From: Pseudomonas solani
GTDB taxonomy: Bacteria; Pseudomonadota; Gammaproteobacteria; Pseudomonadales; Pseudomonadaceae
Direction of reading: 5' to 3'
DNA: 64,000 nt
Assembly: GCF_026072635.1 (NCBI RefSeq)
Contig: NZ_AP023081.1
Span: 652,501 to 716,500 of the forward strand
Part shown: positions 8,553 through 17,046 of the stretch, piece after piece
Layout: every line of letters begins with the position of its first letter
Numbering within the stretch: the stretch's first letter is position 1
Made by a program: the position numbers and the translations under genes
The notes under the pieces: model-generated
Seen by the model: only the letters and a program-made list of their open reading frames with translations
Database searches by the model: none
What the model was told of the DNA's origin: nothing

Positions 8553-9374
8553 TCAGGGCAGGCGCTGAAGGTCCCGCTGCGCCAGCTGGGCGGCGGAGCT
8601 GCCCGGGTACTGGGCGACGACCTGCTTGAGGATGCCCTTGGCCTTGTCGGTGTTGCCCAGGCGCTGCTCGACGTCGGCGAGCTTGTAGAGGGAATCCGGC
8701 ACCTTGGCGTGCTGCGGATAAACCTGGCTGACCTTGGCGAAGGCCTGGCCGGCGCCCTGCAGGTCGCCCTTGGCGAGGTTCACCTCACCCAGCCAGTACT
8801 GCGCGTTGCCGGCGTACTGGCTGTTGGGGTACTTGCGCAGGAAAGCGCCGAAGGCCTGGCTGGCCTTGTCGAAATCCTTGGCTTTGATCAGGTCGAAGGC
8901 GGCGTCGTAGTACAGCTTTTCCTTCGCCGGATCGCCCGGTTCGGTGCTGGCCGCCGGCTGTTGTGCCGGAGCCGAGGGGGTGCCGGCGGCGTTGATCGCG
9001 CCATCGGCAGGGGGATTCTGTTGTGCGGCTGGTGCGCCCGCTGCGCCCGCATTCAAGCGGCTATCCAGATCCTGGTAACGCTCCAGCGATTCACGCTTGA
9101 GCTGCTGGATCTCGTTCTGCTGTTCTTCGACCATCCCGCGCAGGCGGGCAGTCTCTTCCTGCATCTGTTGCAGCTGCATGAACAGCTCGCCTTGCGCGGA
9201 CACCGGGGCCGAAGCCCCGGATCCGGCATAGGCGCCAGTCGTGCCATAACCAGCGGGCGGGTAACTGTTGCCGTAACCGGCATCGTTTCCGTCCACCACG
9301 GGAACCTCAGCAAAGGCGGCCAGGGGCAGGCTGCTGAGGGCCAATACAGTCAAAGCACGACGGCACTTACGCAT
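8553..9374 (-). CDS. cpoB: Cell division coordinator CpoB (YbgF), periplasmic
   Basis: CpoB binds TolA and PBP1B and couples Tol-Pal driven outer-membrane constriction to septal peptidoglycan synthesis. The 273-residue protein has a signal peptide (AAFA-EV, about residue 22), a trimerising coiled coil (about 63-110), a Pro/Ala-rich linker and a C-terminal TPR region. The TPR region includes KLYYDAAFDLIKAKDFDKA and YWLGEVNLAKGD. It is the last gene of the Tol-Pal operon, six bases after pal. Confidence 0.93.
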   Translation of the reverse strand: MRKCRRALTVLALSSLPLAAFAEVPVVDGNDAGYGNSYPPAGYGTTGAYAGSGASAPVSAQGELFMQLQQMQEETARLRGMVEEQQNEIQQLKRESLERYQDLDSRLNAGAAGAPAAQQNPPADGAINAAGTPSAPAQQPAASTEPGDPAKEKLYYDAAFDLIKAKDFDKASQAFGAFLRKYPNSQYAGNAQYWLGEVNLAKGDLQGAGQAFAKVSQVYPQHAKVPDSLYKLADVEQRLGNTDKAKGILKQVVAQYPGSSAAQLAQRDLQRLP

Positions 9375-9380
9375 ATCGAA

Positions 9381-9878
9381 TTACTTACGCAGTTCGACGC
9401 GACGGTTCTGAGCCCAGGACTGCTCGTCGTTGCCAGTGGCAACCGGACGCTCTTCGCCGTAGGAAACCAGTTCCAGCTGAGCCGGGGAAACGCCCTGCAG
9501 AACCAGGTAGCGCTGAACGGCCTTGGCACGACGCTCGCCCAGAGCCATGTTGTACTCGCGGGTGCCGCGCTCGTCGGTGTGGCCTTCCAGAACGACGCGA
9601 GCGCCGTTGCCTTTCAGGTCCTTGGCGTGTACGTCCAGAGCGCGCATGGCTTCCGGCTTCAGGTCGGAGCTGTCGTACTCGAAGTAGAAGGTGGTGATGG
9701 CGCGCAGAGCAGCTTCTTCGCTCAGGCTGCCGTCAACACCGCTGTTGCCGCTGTTGTAGCCAGCGTTCGGGTCTACAGCGCCCTGGCCGGAATCGTCGCC
9801 GCCCTTGGAGGAGCAACCAACTGCAACAGCCATGGCCAGAGCCAGAGCAGCGAACTTACCGAATTTAATCATTTCCAT
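9381..9878 (-). CDS. pal: Peptidoglycan-associated lipoprotein Pal (OprL)
   Basis: Pal is an outer-membrane lipoprotein that binds peptidoglycan and interacts with TolB/TolA. The protein has a lipobox (VAVGCSS), a short Gly/Asn linker and an OmpA-like domain with the peptidoglycan-binding motif EGHTDERGTREYNMALGERRA. The start MEMIKFGKF at 9878 has AGGAG seven bases upstream. An adjacent ATG at 9881 is possible but would be only four bases from the SD. The frame also extends to 9914. Length is 165 residues. Confidence 0.95.
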   Translation of the reverse strand: MEMIKFGKFAALALAMAVAVGCSSKGGDDSGQGAVDPNAGYNSGNSGVDGSLSEEAALRAITTFYFEYDSSDLKPEAMRALDVHAKDLKGNGARVVLEGHTDERGTREYNMALGERRAKAVQRYLVLQGVSPAQLELVSYGEERPVATGNDEQSWAQNRRVELRK

Positions 9879-9933
9879 CATGTAACTCCTAATGAGCCCC
9901 AGTGTGTTTAGCAAAACAATAGTGGATACCGCG

Positions 9934-11235
9934 TCAGTTCAGGTACGGCGACCAGGACGGTTCGCGGATATCGCCTTGAACGGTTGGAATCGGGAGTCGC
10001 ACGTGCCCGTTTGTGGACACGAGCATCAGGACTCCCCGGCCCTGCTGGCGGGTGGCGTAGATTAGCATGGTGCCGTTTGGCGCAACAGTGGGCGAGTCAT
10101 CCAGAGTGGTGCCGGAAAGGATGCGCGGAGCACCGCCACGCACCAGGTCCATGGCCGCCACCTTGAAGTTGGTGAAGCCGTCCTGGCGGTGGATCATCAC
10201 CAGGGTCTTTTCATCAGCCGAGAGCTTCGGGTTGGCGTTGTAGTTGCCCACGAAGGTAACGCGCTGCGGCTCGCCGCCGTTGATGTTGGTCTTGTAGATC
10301 TGCGGCTTGCCGGCGCGATCCGAGGTGAAGTAGATGGTCTGGCCATCGGCGCCCCAGAAGGGTTCGGTGTCGATCGCCATGTGATTGGTGACGCGGCGCA
10401 GCTGGCGGCTGCCCAGGTCCATCACGTAGATCTCCGGGTTGCCGTCCTTGGACAGCACGAACGCCAGGCGATTGCCTTCCGGCGACCAGGCCGGCGCGCC
10501 GTTCAGGCCTTCGAAGTTGGTGATCTGCTCGCGACGACCGGTGTCGACGTGCTGGATGAAGATGCGTGGACGCTTCTGCTCGAAGGAGACATAGGCGATG
10601 CGGCGGCCATCCGGCGCGTAGCGCGGCGAGAGGATCGGCTCACGCGACTGCAGCAGGGTCACGGCGCGCTGGCCGTCATAGTCCGAGCGTTGCAGGGTGT
10701 AGCGGGTGTTGTTCACCGAGAAGCGCTCTGCGGTCACGTAGAGCATGCGTGTGGAGAACGCCCCCTTCACGCCGGTGAGCTTCTCGAAGGACTGGTCGGC
10801 CACGTAGTGCGCCATGTCGCGCAACTGATCGGTGGAGCCGCTGACGCTGCCGGCGAACACCTGTTGCTCGGTGGCGACGTTGAACAGGGCGAACTGCACC
10901 TGCAGACGACCGCCGGCGGGGGCGATGCTGCCCACCAGCACGTACTGGGCGCCGAGGGCCTTCCAGTCGCGGTAGATCACTTCGCTGGCCTGGGTCGGCA
11001 GGCTGATCATGTTCTGCCGAGGGATGGGCTCGAAGAAGCCGGAGTTGCGCAGGTCATTGCCGATGATCTCGGACATGTCCTCGGGCAGGACGTTACCGCC
11101 TTGCCAGCCGAAAGGCACGACGGCGATGGGTGTTGCGCTGTCCCGCCCGCCGGTAATCACGAGCGGATCAGCGGCCTGCACGGTACCGACCAGCATGGTC
11201 AGGCCGAGCAGGACGATACGTATCAGAGTGTTCAC
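9934..11235 (-). CDS. tolB: Tol-Pal system protein TolB
   Basis: TolB is the periplasmic beta-propeller that contacts Pal, TolA and outer-membrane proteins. The 433-residue protein has a signal peptide (cleavage after VQA, about residue 21), an N-terminal D1 domain and WD40-like PD40 repeats. Examples are LSPRYAPDGRRIAYVSFE, PAWSPEGNRLAFVLS and PFWGADGQTIYFTSD. It overlaps the tolA stop by four bases, so translation is likely coupled. Confidence 0.96.
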   Translation of the reverse strand: MNTLIRIVLLGLTMLVGTVQAADPLVITGGRDSATPIAVVPFGWQGGNVLPEDMSEIIGNDLRNSGFFEPIPRQNMISLPTQASEVIYRDWKALGAQYVLVGSIAPAGGRLQVQFALFNVATEQQVFAGSVSGSTDQLRDMAHYVADQSFEKLTGVKGAFSTRMLYVTAERFSVNNTRYTLQRSDYDGQRAVTLLQSREPILSPRYAPDGRRIAYVSFEQKRPRIFIQHVDTGRREQITNFEGLNGAPAWSPEGNRLAFVLSKDGNPEIYVMDLGSRQLRRVTNHMAIDTEPFWGADGQTIYFTSDRAGKPQIYKTNINGGEPQRVTFVGNYNANPKLSADEKTLVMIHRQDGFTNFKVAAMDLVRGGAPRILSGTTLDDSPTVAPNGTMLIYATRQQGRGVLMLVSTNGHVRLPIPTVQGDIREPSWSPYLN

Positions 11236-12236
11236 AGACCTAAATCCTCCGGTTTGAAGACGACGCGACGCTGCCTGTACATCCTGTCAAAGGTAGCGCG
11301 ATCCAATTGTTGCATTTCAGGGATGCGCCCGACGCTGCGTACCGCGGCCACCGCGGAGCTGTCGAAGGGCCCATCGCCACTTGAACGGGTGACGCTGGCG
11401 TTGGTGATGGTGCCGTCGGGCAACATCTGAATCAGCAACTCGACGCTCATGCCCGGGCGGGTCGACAACGGCTTCTGCCAGTTCTCGCTGATCAGCTTGA
11501 TGATCAAGTCATCGAGGCTGCCGGCAACCTGGTCGCCCACCTCGTCAGCCAGGGTCTGCTCACGCTCGACGGTGTCGGACAGCAGGTCGGCGAGTGCCGC
11601 GGCCTTCTTGTCCTCGGTCGACTTGCGCTTGGCCTCCTCCGCTGCCTTTTTCTTCGCGGCTTCGGCGGCGGCCTTCTTCTTCGCATCCTCGGCAGCCTTC
11701 TTCTTGGCGGCCTCGGCTGCAGCTTTCTTCTTCGCTTCTTCAGCGGCTTTCTTCTTGGCCTCGTCGGCAGCCTTTTTCTTGGCTTCCTCTTCGGACTTTT
11801 TCTTGGCGATGTCGGCCTGCTGCTTCTTGGCCTCCTCAGCTTTCTTGGCGTCGTCGGCCTTCTTGGCTTCAGCCGCCTCTTCCGCTTTTCGAGCTTCGTC
11901 GGCTTTCTTTTGTTCCGCAGCCTTGGCGGCAGCGACCTTCTGCTGCTCCAGCTTCTGCTGCTCGGCCTTCTTCTGCTCCATCTGCTCGGTTTCGTACTGC
12001 GGAGCAGCGGCTTTCTTGGCTTCGCCGGCGATCTTCTGGTTGGTCTGGGTGGTCGCCTGGCTCTGCGATTTCAGCTGATACAGCGTAGCCTGCACGATGG
12101 GGCGCGCCGGCGGCAGTTCAGGGGTGAAGGCGAAACTGACGAACAGCGTGCCGAAGATCAGCACGTGCAGGCCTATGGCCCAGACCGCGGGCCAGAAATA
12201 GCTTTCCGATGGGGAGCGTTCGCTCTGCTGCTGCAT
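11232..12236 (-). CDS. tolA: Cell envelope integrity protein TolA
   Basis: TolA is an inner-membrane anchored rod that transmits TolQR energy to Pal/TolB. The 334-residue protein has a single membrane anchor (about 13-34). It has a long helical Lys/Ala/Glu-rich domain II (about 75-215, repeats such as EAKKKAAEEAKKKAA) and a globular TonB-like C-terminal domain (about 235-330). The repeats make this DNA low in complexity. The start overlaps the tolR stop by one base. Confidence 0.95.
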   Translation of the reverse strand: MQQQSERSPSESYFWPAVWAIGLHVLIFGTLFVSFAFTPELPPARPIVQATLYQLKSQSQATTQTNQKIAGEAKKAAAPQYETEQMEQKKAEQQKLEQQKVAAAKAAEQKKADEARKAEEAAEAKKADDAKKAEEAKKQQADIAKKKSEEEAKKKAADEAKKKAAEEAKKKAAAEAAKKKAAEDAKKKAAAEAAKKKAAEEAKRKSTEDKKAAALADLLSDTVEREQTLADEVGDQVAGSLDDLIIKLISENWQKPLSTRPGMSVELLIQMLPDGTITNASVTRSSGDGPFDSSAVAAVRSVGRIPEMQQLDRATFDRMYRQRRVVFKPEDLGL

Positions 12237-12694
12237 CAGGGCGCCTCGGTGATCAGCCCGACATTACCCACGCCGGCCTGCTGCAGGCCGCCCATGACGG
12301 CCATCACGGAGCCGTAGTCGACGGCCTTGTCGCCACGCACGAAGACCTGGACCTTCTTACCCTGGCTGGTGTTCTGACTCATGATCGCCGTGACCGCCTG
12401 GACCAGCTGCGGCAGCGTACTGGACGTCTCGCTGGCCTTGCCCTGATCCGGGTCCACTTCCTCGCCCATGTTCCAGTAGTAGCTTTTGTCGGCCTTGATG
12501 GAGATGGTCAGCACCCGGGAGTCGTTGTCCTGGGGCAGCGCCTCGCTGGAGACCTTCGGCAAGTCGACCTTGACGCCCTGGTTGAGCATGGGCGCGGTCA
12601 CCATGAAGATGACCAGCAGCACCAACATCACGTCGATGTAGGGCACCACGTTCATCTCGGCGACCGGCTTGCGTTTGTGGCGAATTCTGGCCAT
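12236..12694 (-). CDS. tolR: Tol-Pal biopolymer transport protein TolR
   Basis: TolR is part of the TolQR proton-driven motor and belongs to the ExbD family. The 152-residue protein has one transmembrane helix (about 17-38) with the conserved ionisable Asp in VPYIDVMLVLLVIFM, followed by a periplasmic domain. It lies 33 bases downstream of tolQ and overlaps tolA by one base. Confidence 0.95.
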   Translation of the reverse strand: MARIRHKRKPVAEMNVVPYIDVMLVLLVIFMVTAPMLNQGVKVDLPKVSSEALPQDNDSRVLTISIKADKSYYWNMGEEVDPDQGKASETSSTLPQLVQAVTAIMSQNTSQGKKVQVFVRGDKAVDYGSVMAVMGGLQQAGVGNVGLITEAP

Positions 12695-12727
12695 GGCGTG
12701 AAACCTGTCCTCTATTGAACCTGCGTC

Positions 12728-13423
12728 TTATTCGTCGCTGGTGTGCACTTTGCGGTGCAGGATGGCCTGGAACTCGTCGGCGAAGGTGTAGTAGCGACTG
12801 ATCAGGGTCTCACCACGCGCGGCGAAGCGGTTGTACGCGATGACCGCCGGGATCGCCGCGAACAGGCCGATGGCTGTAGCGATCAGCGCCTCGGCAATGC
12901 CGGGGGCCACGGTGGCCAGGGTCGCCTGCTGCACCTGAGCCAGGCCGCGGAAGGAATTCATGATCCCCCAGACGGTGCCGAACAGGCCGATGTAGGGGCT
13001 GGTGGAGCCGACGGTGGCGAGGAACGGCAGGCTCTGCTCGAGCTTCTCTTCCTCACGGGAGATGGCCACACGCATGGCGCGGGCCACGCCTTCCATCACC
13101 GCGTCCGGGTCGACGCCGGGCTGCTGGCGCAGGCGGGAGAACTCCTTGAAGCCGGCACGGAAGATCTGCTCGACGCCGGAATCCGGGTCCGGGTTGCTGC
13201 CGGCCTGGCGATACAGCTTGGACAGGTCGATGCCCGACCAGAAACGCTCCTCGAAGGACACGAGGGATTTCTTGGCCGCGCGCAGCAGGTTGCTGCGCTG
13301 GAAAATCATGATCCACGAGGTGACCGAGGCGGCCACCAGAGTGAGCATGACCAGTTGCACCACGATGCTGGCGTTGCTGATCAGGCTCCACATGGAGGTA
13401 TGGTCGACGACGTTGGCTTCCAC
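12728..13423 (-). CDS. tolQ: Tol-Pal motor protein TolQ
   Basis: TolQ (MotA/ExbB family) forms the proton channel scaffold with TolR. The 231-residue protein has three transmembrane helices (about 18-40, 137-160 and 170-195). The conserved segments are TVGSTSPYIGLFGTVWGIM and AEALIATAIGLFAAIPAV. It overlaps nothing but sits two bases downstream of ybgC, in the standard ybgC-tolQRAB-pal-cpoB order. Confidence 0.96.
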   Translation of the reverse strand: MEANVVDHTSMWSLISNASIVVQLVMLTLVAASVTSWIMIFQRSNLLRAAKKSLVSFEERFWSGIDLSKLYRQAGSNPDPDSGVEQIFRAGFKEFSRLRQQPGVDPDAVMEGVARAMRVAISREEEKLEQSLPFLATVGSTSPYIGLFGTVWGIMNSFRGLAQVQQATLATVAPGIAEALIATAIGLFAAIPAVIAYNRFAARGETLISRYYTFADEFQAILHRKVHTSDE

Positions 13424-13425
13424 GC

Positions 13426-13872
13426 TTAGTCTCCTGCAGGGGATTGGCCCGGTACGGCGGCGAAGGCTGAACGCAGCGCTTCGGGGATCGCCCGGGGTTT
13501 CAAACTGTCGGCGCGCACACAGGCCACCAGGAACTGCCCTTCACAGAGCAGCGCATCATCCGTAGCCCGCCTCACCTGTTGACGAAAGCGCAGGCTGGCA
13601 CGGTTCAATTCGATCACTTCGGCGCTGATGGTCAGCTCGTCGTCGAGCCTGGCGGGGGCGTGATAACGCGCCTCGGCCGAATGCACGACGAACAACAGGT
13701 TCTCCCCGACCAGCTCGGACTGGGCAAAGCCCAGGCTCCGCAGGCATTCGGTTCGAGCCCGTTCCATGAACTTGAGGTAGTTGACGTAATAGACGATGCC
13801 ACCGGCATCGGTGTCTTCGTAATAGACGCGGCTCCGATGCACGAAAGGCTGGGCCCCATTTTGCGCGCGCAT
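13426..13872 (-). CDS. ybgC: Tol-Pal associated acyl-CoA thioesterase YbgC
   Basis: A 148-residue hotdog-fold thioesterase with the 4-hydroxybenzoyl-CoA thioesterase-type active site YEDTDAGGIVYYVNYL; the Asp is catalytic. YbgC proteins hydrolyse short-chain acyl-CoA or acyl-ACP and associate with phospholipid metabolism, but the link to Tol-Pal function is not settled. It is the first gene of the tol operon. A 92-base gap separates it from ruvB. Confidence 0.93.
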   Translation of the reverse strand: MRAQNGAQPFVHRSRVYYEDTDAGGIVYYVNYLKFMERARTECLRSLGFAQSELVGENLLFVVHSAEARYHAPARLDDELTISAEVIELNRASLRFRQQVRRATDDALLCEGQFLVACVRADSLKPRAIPEALRSAFAAVPGQSPAGD

Positions 13873-13964
13873 ACTCTAGTGCTTACTCCAAAGGTTGCCA
13901 ATCAGGCCGGGTAACTGTTTTTTTCATCCCCGGCCCCCGCCGCTCGCTTCGACAGCGATTTCCC

Positions 13965-15017
13965 TTATTCGTCCCCCGCCCCGGAGAAATCATCAGCGGG
14001 CGGCTCGACCATGCGCCTGGGCAGGTTCAACCCGAAATGCAGGTAGGCATGGCGGGTGACCACACGCCCACGCGGCGTGCGCATGATGTAGCCCTGCTGG
14101 ATCAGATAGGGCTCGAGAACATCCTCGATGGTGTGACGTTCCTCACTGATCGCCGCCGCCAGGTTGTCGACGCCTACCGGGCCACCGTCGAACTTGTCGA
14201 TCATCGCCAACAGCAGACGCCGGTCCTGGTGGTCGAAGCCACGTTCGTCGACATCCAGCAGGTTGAGCGCCTGGTCGGCAATGACCCGGGTGATCTGCCC
14301 CTGGCCACGGACTTCAGCGAAGTCACGCACGCGGCGAAGCAGGCGGTTGGCGATGCGCGGTGTACCACGGGCGCGGCGGGCGATCTCGAAGGCGCCCTCC
14401 GGCTCGATGTGCAAGCCGAGGATGCCGGCAGAGCGGGTGACGATGCTGGTCAGGTCCGCAGTGCTGTAGAACTCCAGGCGCTGGACGATGCCGAAGCGGT
14501 CGCGCAGCGGGTTGGTCAGCATGCCGGCGCGCGTGGTGGCGCCGACCAGGGTGAAGGGCGGCAGGTCGAGCTTGATCGAGCGAGCCGCCGGGCCCTCGCC
14601 GATCATGATGTCGAGCTGGAAGTCCTCCATCGCCGGGTACAGTACTTCTTCGACGATGGGCGACAGGCGGTGGATTTCGTCGACGAAGAGCACATCGCCG
14701 GACTCGAGGTTGGTCAGCAGCGCCGCCAGGTCACCCGGGCGCTCCAGCACGGGGCCGGACGTGCTCTTGATCGAGACGCCCATTTCCTGGGCGATGATGT
14801 TGGCCAGGGTGGTCTTGCCCAGGCCCGGCGGGCCGAAGATCAGCGTGTGATCGAGCGCCTCGCTGCGCCCGCGGGCCGCCTGGATGAACAGTTCCATCTG
14901 CTCACGCACGGTCGGCTGGCCGACATAGTCGGCGAGGCTCAGCGGGCGGATGGCCCGGTCCAGCTGCTCGTCGCGGTCGCGGCTGCTGGCGGTTATCAGG
15001 CGGTCTGCTTCGATCAT
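13965..15017 (-). CDS. ruvB: Holliday junction branch migration helicase RuvB
   Basis: RuvB is the AAA+ motor that drives branch migration with RuvA. The 350-residue protein has Walker A GPPGLGKTTLA, Walker B FVDEIHRLS, sensor GATTRAGML and a C-terminal winged-helix region. It lies six bases downstream of ruvA, in the order ruvC-ruvA-ruvB. Confidence 0.97.
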   Translation of the reverse strand: MIEADRLITASSRDRDEQLDRAIRPLSLADYVGQPTVREQMELFIQAARGRSEALDHTLIFGPPGLGKTTLANIIAQEMGVSIKSTSGPVLERPGDLAALLTNLESGDVLFVDEIHRLSPIVEEVLYPAMEDFQLDIMIGEGPAARSIKLDLPPFTLVGATTRAGMLTNPLRDRFGIVQRLEFYSTADLTSIVTRSAGILGLHIEPEGAFEIARRARGTPRIANRLLRRVRDFAEVRGQGQITRVIADQALNLLDVDERGFDHQDRRLLLAMIDKFDGGPVGVDNLAAAISEERHTIEDVLEPYLIQQGYIMRTPRGRVVTRHAYLHFGLNLPRRMVEPPADDFSGAGDE

Positions 15018-15023
15018 GCGGTG

Positions 15024-15626
15024 TTACACCATTCCTTTCAGGGCACGGCGGATCAGTTCTTCGCTGGAAAGCCCTTCTTCCTTGATGGCTGCAACGGCAC
15101 GGCTGGCTTCCTGGGGCTTGAAGCCCAGGGAGATCAGGGCGCTGAGCGCATCGTTTTCGGCGCTAGAGGCGGCAGCCTTGAGCGGCTCCACCACCAGGGT
15201 GGAAATGCTCGGCATGGTTTCCCAGGCCTTGAAACGGTCCTTCAGCTCCACCAGCAGGCGCTCGGCGGTCTTCTTGCCGACCCCGGGGATCTTCACCAGG
15301 GTCGAGGTGTCCTGGGCCTGCACGCAACGCACCAGCTCATCCACTTCCAGCCCGGACATCAGCGCCAGGGCCAGCTTCGGGCCAACGCCGTTGAGACGGA
15401 TCAGCTCACGGAACAGCTCACGCTCGCGCTTCTCGAAGAAGCCGTAGAGCAGGTGCGCATCCTCACGCACCACCAGATGGGTGTGCAGGGTCACGGGCTC
15501 GCCGGTCGAGGGCAGGCGGTAGAGGGTGGTCATGGGCACTTCCAGCTCGTAGCCGACGCCGTTGACATCGAGAATCAGGTGCGGCGGCTGTTTTTCCGCC
15601 AGGGTGCCACGCAAACGTCCAATCAC
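15024..15626 (-). CDS. ruvA: Holliday junction DNA-binding protein RuvA
   Basis: RuvA tetramers bind four-way junctions and load RuvB. The 200-residue protein has the N-terminal OB fold (MIGRLRGTLAEKQP), two helix-hairpin-helix motifs (LIRLNGVGPKLALALM and LVKIPGVGKKTAERL) and the flexible C-terminal domain that binds RuvB (about 150-200). It sits 21 bases downstream of ruvC. Confidence 0.97.
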   Translation of the reverse strand: MIGRLRGTLAEKQPPHLILDVNGVGYELEVPMTTLYRLPSTGEPVTLHTHLVVREDAHLLYGFFEKRERELFRELIRLNGVGPKLALALMSGLEVDELVRCVQAQDTSTLVKIPGVGKKTAERLLVELKDRFKAWETMPSISTLVVEPLKAAASSAENDALSALISLGFKPQEASRAVAAIKEEGLSSEELIRRALKGMV

Positions 15627-15647
15627 GAAGTGCGTCCTTATATGGGG

Positions 15648-16172
15648 TTACAAACGGAGCCGCCCGCCACGGCGCTTGGCGGTTGCCAGGCCATGGGGAA
15701 TCAGGCTCTGCCGGTGGTGCGCATGGCACAGGGCGATGGCCAGGGCGTCGGAGGCGTCGATCTGTGGCTTCTGCACCAGCTTGAGCAGGTGCATGACCAT
15801 CATCTGCACCTGTTGCTTGTCAGCGCCGCCGGTGCCGGCGATGGCCTGCTTGACCTGGCTGGCGCTGTACTCGGCCACCTCCAGCCCTTCCTCGCTGGCC
15901 GCGACTATGGCGGCACCACGAGCCTGGCCCAGCTTGAGGGCGGAGTCGGCGTTGCGCGCCATGAACACCTTTTCGATGCCCATGGTCACCGGCCCGTAGG
16001 TCTGGATGACCTCCCGCACGCCACGGAAGACGATCAGCAGGCGCTCCTGCAGTTCGCCGCTGCCGGTGCGGATGCAGCCGGAAGCGATGTATTCACAGCC
16101 GCGCCCGGTATCGCGAACCACGCCGTAACCGGTGATGCGCGAACCAGGGTCGATACCGAGGATCAGGGTCAT
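15648..16172 (-). CDS. ruvC: Crossover junction endodeoxyribonuclease RuvC
   Basis: RuvC resolves Holliday junctions by symmetrical cleavage. The 174-residue protein shows the RNase H-like acidic residues: Asp in LILGIDPGSRITGYGV, Glu in IEKVF and the C-terminal Asp pair in DASDALAIALCHAH. It is the first gene of the ruvCAB unit. Confidence 0.97.
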   Translation of the reverse strand: MTLILGIDPGSRITGYGVVRDTGRGCEYIASGCIRTGSGELQERLLIVFRGVREVIQTYGPVTMGIEKVFMARNADSALKLGQARGAAIVAASEEGLEVAEYSASQVKQAIAGTGGADKQQVQMMVMHLLKLVQKPQIDASDALAIALCHAHHRQSLIPHGLATAKRRGGRLRL

Positions 16173-16198
16173 TGGCGCTCTATATCAGGTGCCCAAGT

Positions 16199-16229
16199 AA
16201 AAAAGCCGAAGCGTCGGCTCCGGCTTTTT
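16199..16229 (-). terminator. Terminator downstream of yebC/pmpR
   Basis: The outer stem AAAAGCCG/CGGCTTTT contains a nested GCCGA/TCGGC hairpin. It has A- and T-rich flanks and lies just past the yebC stop, upstream of ruvC on the minus strand. Confidence 0.8.
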
Positions 16230-16233
16230 CGTG

Positions 16234-16983
16234 TCAGCCCAACTGGGCCATCACATCGTCGGGGATGTCCACGTTGCTGTAGACGTTCTGCACGTCGTCG
16301 AGGTCTTCGAGCATGTCGATGAGCTTCAACACCTTCTGTGCGGTTTCCACATCGGTGATCGGCGCGCTGATCGAGGGGATCATCGCCACTTCTGCCTCGT
16401 CGCCCTTGAAACCGGCGGCGGTGAGCGCTTCGTTGACGCTGAGGAAGTCGGCGAAGGAGGTGTACACCTCGACCGAGCCGTCTTCAGCGGCAACCACGTC
16501 ATCGGCACCCGCTTCCAGCGCGGCTTCCATCAGGGCGTCTTCATTCACGCCAGGGGCGTAGCTGATCTGGCCCTTGCGGTCGAACATGTAGGCCACCGAA
16601 CCGTCGGTTCCGAGGTTGCCGCCACACTTGCTGAAGGCGTGACGCACTTCAGCGGCGGTGCGGTTGCGGTTGTCGGTCATGGCTTCGACGATGATCGCCA
16701 CGCCGCTCGGCGCATAACCCTCGTAGCTCAGCTCGACCATGTTGTCGGCTTCGTTGGAGCCGGCGCCACGGGCGATCGCGCGATCGATGGTGTCGCGGGT
16801 CATGTTGGCGGTGAGCGCCTTGTCCACGGCCAGGCGCAGACGCGGGTTGTCCGCCGGGTTGCCACCGCCATGCTTGGCGGCAACGGTCAGCTCACGGATG
16901 AGCTTGGTGAAGATCTTGCCGCGCTTGGCGTCCTGGCGCTCCTTGCGGTGCTTGATGTTGGCCCATTTGGAATGACCAGCCAT
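16234..16983 (-). CDS. pmpR: YebC/PmpR family protein
   Basis: The 249-residue protein starts with the family signature MAGHSKWANIKHRKERQDAKR and contains AKHGGGNPADNPRLR, diagnostic of YebC/PmpR. The family was first described as transcriptional regulators (PmpR represses quinolone signalling in P. aeruginosa) and more recently linked to translation of proline-rich stretches. The signal-independent start at 16983 is set by the conserved MAGHSKW. It follows aspS on the same strand (63-base gap). The pqs genes that PmpR is known to control are not found at their usual place in this window. Confidence 0.93.
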   Translation of the reverse strand: MAGHSKWANIKHRKERQDAKRGKIFTKLIRELTVAAKHGGGNPADNPRLRLAVDKALTANMTRDTIDRAIARGAGSNEADNMVELSYEGYAPSGVAIIVEAMTDNRNRTAAEVRHAFSKCGGNLGTDGSVAYMFDRKGQISYAPGVNEDALMEAALEAGADDVVAAEDGSVEVYTSFADFLSVNEALTAAGFKGDEAEVAMIPSISAPITDVETAQKVLKLIDMLEDLDDVQNVYSNVDIPDDVMAQLG

Positions 16984-17046
16984 ATCTGACTCCGTGCTTG
17001 CTAGGTGGCGGCGGCGCACCGGGCGCCACCGTCGGGATGGAACGGT

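Noticed and set aside
11450..12090. Apparent tandem DNA repeats in tolA
   Set aside because: They come from the Lys/Ala/Glu-rich helical domain of TolA, a normal protein feature, and not from a mobile or CRISPR repeat.
14037..16322. A 761-codon open frame on the plus strand opposite ruvB, ruvA and ruvC
   Set aside because: It is the mirror of well-identified genes in high-GC DNA; it has no ribosome site and no domain, and its composition is that of an antisense frame.
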